NCBI RefSeq assembly: GCF_018614095.1
Contig: NZ_JAGGOY010000110.1
Span: 1-58,614, forward strand
From: Streptomyces sp. ISL-87
Lineage (GTDB): Bacteria; Actinomycetota; Actinomycetes; Streptomycetales; Streptomycetaceae
Reading direction: 5' to 3'
Length of the DNA: 58,614 nt
Shown here: positions 54,191-58,614 of the stretch, piece after piece
How positions within the stretch are numbered: the first letter of the stretch is position 1
Layout: each line of letters begins with the position of its first letter
Translations under genes and position numbers: made by a program
The notes under the pieces: model-generated
Told to the model about the DNA's origin: nothing
What the model saw: the letters and a program-made list of their open reading frames with translations, nothing else
Databases searched by the model: none

Positions 54191-55612
54191 TCACCCTGCG
54201 GACGATGTGGAGATCCGCGGGGCGGGGTCCGGCGTGATGTTGTGATTCAGGCGGAACAGGTTGCCGGGGTCGTAGCGCCGCTTCATCGCGGTCAGGCGGT
54301 CGTAGTTCTGCCGATAGTTGTTCCGGGCGCGGTCCTGGTCGTCCACGTCCATGAAGTTCACGTAGGCCCCTGCACTGGAGTGGGGTTCGAGCGCGGCCGC
54401 GAAGGCCCGCACCCAGCCGATGGAGTCTTCGCATTCGGCGCGGGTCAGGAGTGTCGCGCTGAGGGCCGTCGAGTAGTCGGCGTCTCGGTAGGCGAATGCG
54501 GACTCGTCGAGCCCCACCCGGTGGCAGGCGCCGTCAATGGGGAAGACCACCGTCGCGCTCTGGATCGTAGGGGTCGTGGCGCCGTACTCGGCATACGCGT
54601 CGATCGCGCCGTCGGGCAGGCCCTGACTGAAGGTGCCCTTCCAGTAGTGGAAGAGACCGGCGGGCAGCAGCTCGTCGAAGAGCGTGTTGATCACCGGGTA
54701 GGGCATGCGCCCGAGGCTCTGGCCGATGACCGGCCCGAGCGCCGCGAGGCGGGCCCGGATCCGGTCGTCCTGGTCCTCGGGGCCGGTCCAGCAGGTGACG
54801 ACCCCACACAGCGGCCGCCCGTGCCAGCGCTCGGGCAGGAAGGCCAGCGGCGGGCCGAGTGCCACGACGAGCAGGGCACTGAACTCCTCGCCGGAATCGG
54901 CGATCAGCTCCCGGTACCGGCGCATCACATCCGGGTCGAGCGGATAGAACGTCGGTCCGCCCAGGATGTCGGCCACGGGATGCAGCCGGTACTGGAGCGA
55001 GGCGAGGACCCCGAAATTGCCGCCCCCGCCGCGTACGGACCACAGCAGGTCGGCGTCGCGCTCCGCCGTGCAGGTCACGAACGATCCGTCGGCCGTGACC
55101 ACGTCCGCCGAGATCAGGTTGTCGCAGGCCAGGCCGCACCGCCGGGCCAGATAGCCCATGCCGCCGCCCGTGGTCAGACCGCCGACGCCGGTACTGGAGA
55201 CGACTCCGCCCGTGGTGGCCAGGCCGAAGGCGTGCGTGGCGTGGTTGAGGTCCGCCCAGGTGCAGCCGCCCTCGGCCCGGGCCGTGCGTGCCTCGGGGTC
55301 GACCCGGACGCCGCGCATGCTCCCGAGATCCAGCACCACGCCGCCGTCGCACGTCCCGTATCCGGCGACGCCGTGGCTGCCGCCGCGCACCGCCAGCCGG
55401 AGGTCCTGCTCCCGGGCGAAGTCCACGGTGGCGATGATGTCGCCCGCGTCGACGGCTCGGACGATGGCAGCCGGACACTTGTCGTGCATCGCGTTGTAAA
55501 CCTTGCGGGCGTCCTCGTAGCCGGGGCCGTCCGGCTGGATGACGTCCCCGCGGACAGCGCCGCGCAGCTGCTCCGACAGCTTTTCGCCGAGTACTGAGGT
55601 GTAGGTGGTCAT
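54191..55612 (-). CDS. FAD-linked oxidase of the berberine bridge enzyme type
   Basis: A 473-residue flavoenzyme. The FAD domain has RGGSHGVAGYGTCDGG with the flavin-binding His at about residue 80 and TGVGGLTTGGGMGYLARRCG. The Cys that gives a second covalent bond in double-linked members (CPTVGVGG) is replaced (VVSSTGVGG), so single attachment is expected. The BBE motif near the end is NYRQNYDRLTAMKRRYDPGN. Such enzymes oxidise alcohols, sugars or secondary metabolites. ATG at 55612; adjacent to a LuxR-type regulator 150 bases upstream on the same strand, its likely activator. Confidence 0.9.
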   Translation of the reverse strand: MTTYTSVLGEKLSEQLRGAVRGDVIQPDGPGYEDARKVYNAMHDKCPAAIVRAVDAGDIIATVDFAREQDLRLAVRGGSHGVAGYGTCDGGVVLDLGSMRGVRVDPEARTARAEGGCTWADLNHATHAFGLATTGGVVSSTGVGGLTTGGGMGYLARRCGLACDNLISADVVTADGSFVTCTAERDADLLWSVRGGGGNFGVLASLQYRLHPVADILGGPTFYPLDPDVMRRYRELIADSGEEFSALLVVALGPPLAFLPERWHGRPLCGVVTCWTGPEDQDDRIRARLAALGPVIGQSLGRMPYPVINTLFDELLPAGLFHYWKGTFSQGLPDGAIDAYAEYGATTPTIQSATVVFPIDGACHRVGLDESAFAYRDADYSTALSATLLTRAECEDSIGWVRAFAAALEPHSSAGAYVNFMDVDDQDRARNNYRQNYDRLTAMKRRYDPGNLFRLNHNITPDPAPRISTSSAG

Positions 55613-55765
55613 GGCCGCCACCGCCTTTCCCTTCACCACTGTTGTAGGACGGAGACCGGTCGTGTCTCATCGCCGGAACAGCCCATTTCGCAGATCCGGG
55701 GCATGGGCGGAACAGCCCATGCCCGATGCCCGATGCCCGATGCCCCGGATCGCGTACCCCCGCGA

Positions 55766-57442
55766 TCACGCCAGGCCGTGGGTGTACGCGTAGGCCGTGG
55801 CCGCGGCCCTGGACGACACATCGAGCTTCGCGAAGATGTTGTTGAGGTGACGGGCGACGGTGTGCTCGCTGATCACCAGCTCGGAGGCGATGGACCGGTT
55901 GGTCCCCCCGGCTGCCACCAGGCGCAGCACCTGGGCCTCACGATCGGTGAGGTCGCCCGGGAGCCGGTGCTGTACGCCGCTGAGCAGGGCGGCGGCCCGG
56001 CGCGCGTCCGGCGCCGCTCCCAGCCTCTGGAAGACCGCCCGCGCCGCCTGCAGCTCCATCCGGGCGCCCTCGGCATCACCGGCGGCCCGGGCGGCGGCCG
56101 CGAGAGTCATCCGGACCTGCGCGGCCTCGTACGGGACTCCCAGCTCCAGCCACAGCGACAGCGACCGGTGCAGTAGGGGCACCGCACGCTCCAGGTCGCG
56201 GTCGGCGAACGCGACCGCGCCGCGTGCGGCCGTCGCGGTCGCATGCAGCACGGTGGACTCGGACGCGCACCGCCGCTGCCACTCCAGCGCGTTCGACTCC
56301 AGTTCGTCCGCCGCCGTCCGAGCCTGGTCGAGGTCTCCGAGGGCGAGCGAGACCTCGACCTGGGCAGCGAGCAGCCGGCAGCGGCCGAGCGGCCCGGGCC
56401 CCGCACCGCTCTCCCCACCCTCCCCGCCCGCCAGCGCGAGCCTGAGCGCGGCGGAGGAGGAGTCGGTCCTGCCCTGCGCGAGGTGCAGCAGGGCAAGGCC
56501 CGGCTGCGGATCGCGGCCGAGCTCATGGGCCCGGGTGTACGACGCCTCGGCTGCCGCCAGGTCACCGCACCGCCGCTCGATGCCGGCCGTCAGGTAGATC
56601 GCCTCTGCGGCGATCCGGGCCTCGTAAGGCAACAGCTCGGTGCAGGTCAGAGCGGCTTCGCCGGCCGCACGGGGCCAGTCGCCGGTCAGCTCGGCGACCT
56701 CCACGCGGTGTACGCGGCACAGCCCCCGGTAGTTGTTCTCCTCCGGCATCGACGCGCACCAGGCCATGGCGGCATCGGTCCACTCGACCGCTCGCCGCAG
56801 GTCGGCGCACGCCATGCACGCCTGCAGACCCAGGCAGTAGATCCATCCGGTGAAGAACGAGCTGAGCTCGCCCGCCAAGGCCGAGCACATGGCGTCGTCG
56901 AGCAGGGCGAGCCCGTCGGCCACCCGGCCCTCGGCCAGCAGCACGCTCGCCTGCACCTGGGTGCACATGGCCAGAAGATCCACGCTCCCGCATCGTCGCG
57001 CGATGTCGGCCATGCGCCGGGCGCAGCCCCTTGCCTCGTCGAACGCGCCTCGCCGTTGCGCCTCCTCCGCATCAGCCCAGAAGAGATAGCACTGCTCCAC
57101 ACACTCGGGTTCGCCGGTCAGCTGCTGCCGCGCCCGCCCCAGCCAGCCGGTGGCCGCGCCCGTGCGTCCCGCGAGCTGGTACTCGTAGAAGAGCATCCAG
57201 GCGCTGAATCCGGCCTGCCGGCCCGCGCCCGCCGCCACATAGCCGGAGTAGGCCCCGGTCCGCGCCGTGATCGATTCCTCGACCCGGCTGGTCCACCAGG
57301 CCGCGTCTGCGAGCACGGCGAGGTCGTCGGGGCTCAGACGAGCAGGGCCGAGATCGTGCAGAAGCGTGTACGCCTCTGCCCATGCCTCTCGGCCGGCAGC
57401 GGCCCTGGCCTGATCGACCGCCCGCTCATCACCGGTGATCAC
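55766..57442 (-). CDS. Large LuxR-type regulator with TPR-like sensor region (copy 2)
   Basis: A 558-residue protein of the same design as copy 1: helical repeats over about 480 residues, then LTDREAQVLRLVAAGGTNRS and SEHTVARHLNNIFAKLDVSS. Shared stretches such as ARMELQAARAVFQRLGAAPD (VFAELGAGPD in copy 1) show common ancestry. No Walker motifs, so shorter than true LAL regulators. Likely controls the flavoenzyme gene downstream. Confidence 0.86.
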   Translation of the reverse strand: MITGDERAVDQARAAAGREAWAEAYTLLHDLGPARLSPDDLAVLADAAWWTSRVEESITARTGAYSGYVAAGAGRQAGFSAWMLFYEYQLAGRTGAATGWLGRARQQLTGEPECVEQCYLFWADAEEAQRRGAFDEARGCARRMADIARRCGSVDLLAMCTQVQASVLLAEGRVADGLALLDDAMCSALAGELSSFFTGWIYCLGLQACMACADLRRAVEWTDAAMAWCASMPEENNYRGLCRVHRVEVAELTGDWPRAAGEAALTCTELLPYEARIAAEAIYLTAGIERRCGDLAAAEASYTRAHELGRDPQPGLALLHLAQGRTDSSSAALRLALAGGEGGESGAGPGPLGRCRLLAAQVEVSLALGDLDQARTAADELESNALEWQRRCASESTVLHATATAARGAVAFADRDLERAVPLLHRSLSLWLELGVPYEAAQVRMTLAAAARAAGDAEGARMELQAARAVFQRLGAAPDARRAAALLSGVQHRLPGDLTDREAQVLRLVAAGGTNRSIASELVISEHTVARHLNNIFAKLDVSSRAAATAYAYTHGLA

Positions 57443-57538
57443 TCTTACCAGGGTAGGAGCAACCTGGAAGGGGCGCAGGTCAGCGGTGTCACGAGGCGTC
57501 TGCGGCCTGGTGCGGAGTTGGGCCGGACCAGGCCTCGA

Positions 57539-57795
57539 TCACACGACGCCGAACCCCCCTGCGTCCTCGGGCACCCGGGCGACCGCGCCGCCGAGGTGGA
57601 AGACCAGCGTGTACGAGCGGGGCGAGGCGACCCGGGCGGTGTGCTCGACCAGTACGTCGATCAGGTCGTCGCTCAGTGTCGCCACCTCGCTGGACTTCCA
57701 GTAGTAGTGCCAGCCGTGCGGAGCCGTCGGGTCCAGCATCCCCTGGTGCTCCGGGTAGGGCCGCAAGCCGGTCAGGTCGGTCCAGTGGATGCCCG
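57539..57795 (-). pseudogene. Fragment of a second FAD-linked oxidase
   Basis: The minus strand shows HGWHYYWKSSEVATLSDDLI and SPRSYTLVFHLGGAVARVPE, typical of the substrate domain of FAD-linked oxidases, but no FAD domain and no C-terminal BBE motif; a stop follows DAGGFGVV. Truncated at both ends, upstream of the LuxR-type copy 2 and on the same strand. Confidence 0.7.
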
Positions 57796-58214
57796 TACGA
57801 GCGCAACGGTGCCAGCACGGCGGTTTCGGCCTCCGGCGGTCCGCACCAGCAGGAGATCGCCGGCGCCTACGCAGCGCCACCCGCTGCGGCGCCCCCTCGC
57901 CCCAGCGGTGCCACCCATTCCGTGGCGCCCAGCTACGGCGCCGGAGTGCCCGCATGGGTGAAACGCCTCCAAGACGTGAAGTCGGCCTACATCCAGCCCG
58001 GCAACCCCGAGGAAGAGAACCCGGCTGACCGCAGGGATTCGACTACTTGCCCAGCACCTACCCCTATCTGGGCTGACCAGCCAGCGCCTCCCGAAGTCTG
58101 CGCTCCTCCGCTTCCAGCAGCGCCCGGTCGTTGGTGGAGGGTGGGCCTCTACGACAACACAGCTAGGGTGATCCGCGATAGCGAGGACGCTGCGCAGTCA
58201 GCAGGAGGTGACAC
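57796..58214. other. Gene remnants and promoter of the last gene
   Basis: No intact gene. Plus-strand frames show coding-like text in two different frames (AWVKRLQDVKSAYIQPGNPE, then FDYLPSTYPYLG and stop at about 58074), suggesting a frameshifted or truncated gene end. The 58080-58200 stretch should hold the promoter of the gene starting at 58215. Confidence 0.35.
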
Positions 58215-58614
58215 GTGGGGGCAGCTGATCCCCTGGCGATTCGGGTGCCAGTAGGGGAGGACTCCCATCTGTGGACCAGCCGGACGACCAGTCGCAAGGT
58301 TCTGCTGGTGGCGCACAATGTCACTTCCGCCGGACGTCTCCTGGACGTACTGCCGCTGTTCCGTGACGACTTCCGTGTGCAGCTGCTGGTTACCTCCACC
58401 GGGTCGTCCGCGTTCCGGTCGGGGCTTCGCGAGCTGTTCGCCGAGTTGGAGCTGCCCGTACTGCCGTGGGAGCAGGCCCAGTCGATACCGGTCGACCTCG
58501 CGGTGTCCGCCAGCTTCGGTGGACAACTCCACAACCTTCAAGGCAAATTGAGCGTTTTGTCACACGGTGTTGGATATACTAAGAAGCTGGCAAGGCCGGG
58601 AGCCGGGAGCCGGG
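58215..58614 (+). CDS. CDP-glycerol glycerophosphotransferase-like glycosyltransferase (partial)
   Basis: GTG at 58215 follows AGGAGGTG at ideal spacing, and the frame stays open for 133 codons to the window end. Residues such as RKVLLVAHNVTSAGRLLDVL, VQLLVTSTGSSAF, LPVLPWEQA and LSHGVGYTKKLARPG match the N-terminal half of a glycosyltransferase-B-like family related to CDP-glycerol glycerophosphotransferases, sometimes misnamed translation initiation factor 2 in streptomycetes. Probably a wall polymer or surface glycan enzyme. The C-terminus lies outside the window. Confidence 0.75.
   Translation, partial: MGAADPLAIRVPVGEDSHLWTSRTTSRKVLLVAHNVTSAGRLLDVLPLFRDDFRVQLLVTSTGSSAFRSGLRELFAELELPVLPWEQAQSIPVDLAVSASFGGQLHNLQGKLSVLSHGVGYTKKLARPGAGSR

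Noticed and set aside
57960..58080. YIQPGNP stretch resembling a transposase/integrase motif
   Set aside because: No flanking DDE residues, inverted repeats or other transposase sequence; too short to support an insertion sequence.

Overview
The window looks like Streptomyces chromosome. Base composition is very GC-rich with strong third-position GC bias. It carries bldC, a second lsr2, a DUF3073 gene, valine dehydrogenase and an actinobacterial-style split purL/purQ/purS set. From memory, the order dnaX - purD - purC - lsr2 paralogue - purSQL - purF - purM - DUF3073 - vdh - bldC - hrpA resembles the core region around bldC in S. coelicolor; no alignment was run.

Layout. (1) 1-7.4 kb, minus strand: a type-VII-linked polymorphic toxin operon. 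An SseB-like protein, an ESX/WXG-like helper, a 1552-residue Rhs protein with a predicted barnase-type RNase tip, and a barstar-type immunity protein follow each other with one-base stop/start overlaps. A displaced, frameshifted Rhs tip and a second small gene follow. (2) 7.8-20.2 kb, conserved housekeeping: tRNA-Lys, a DEAD-box helicase with a long Gly/Arg/Asp repeat tail, a lipoprotein, a damaged crcB locus, a zincin-like protein, tRNA-Glu/Asp/Phe, a CcdA/DsbA thiol-redox pair, hrpA, a second tRNA-Asp and bldC. (3) 20.8-44.4 kb, metabolic core: vdh; seven de novo purine genes (purM, F, L, Q, S, C, D); the lsr2 paralogue; three tRNA-Gly genes, one with abnormal D and T loops; a two-component system; dnaX and the SRP RNA.

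(4) 44.6-54.2 kb, accessory DNA behind tRNA-Ser(GGA). The 3' end of this tRNA occurs three times, each copy followed by its own hairpin terminator, which suggests stacked integrations. Between the copies lies a minus-strand operon: a class III nucleotide cyclase (frameshifted here), a small Gly/Asn/Gln-rich protein, an unknown 246-residue protein, a helix-turn-helix protein and a TIR/deoxyribosyltransferase-like putative effector. A truncated Crp-like gene lies upstream. The order suggests a cyclic-nucleotide defence or conflict system of Pycsar type. A MazF-like toxin-antitoxin pair sits at the right end, followed by a VapC pair broken by a 16-bp duplication. I could find no integrase gene.

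(5) 51.9-57.8 kb holds two paralogous large LuxR-type regulators, a small conserved protein, a berberine-bridge-like flavoenzyme and a fragment of a second such enzyme. The window ends inside a plus-strand gene of the CDP-glycerol glycerophosphotransferase-like family. Several genes show short tandem duplications or indels; raw reads would tell sequencing error from real decay.
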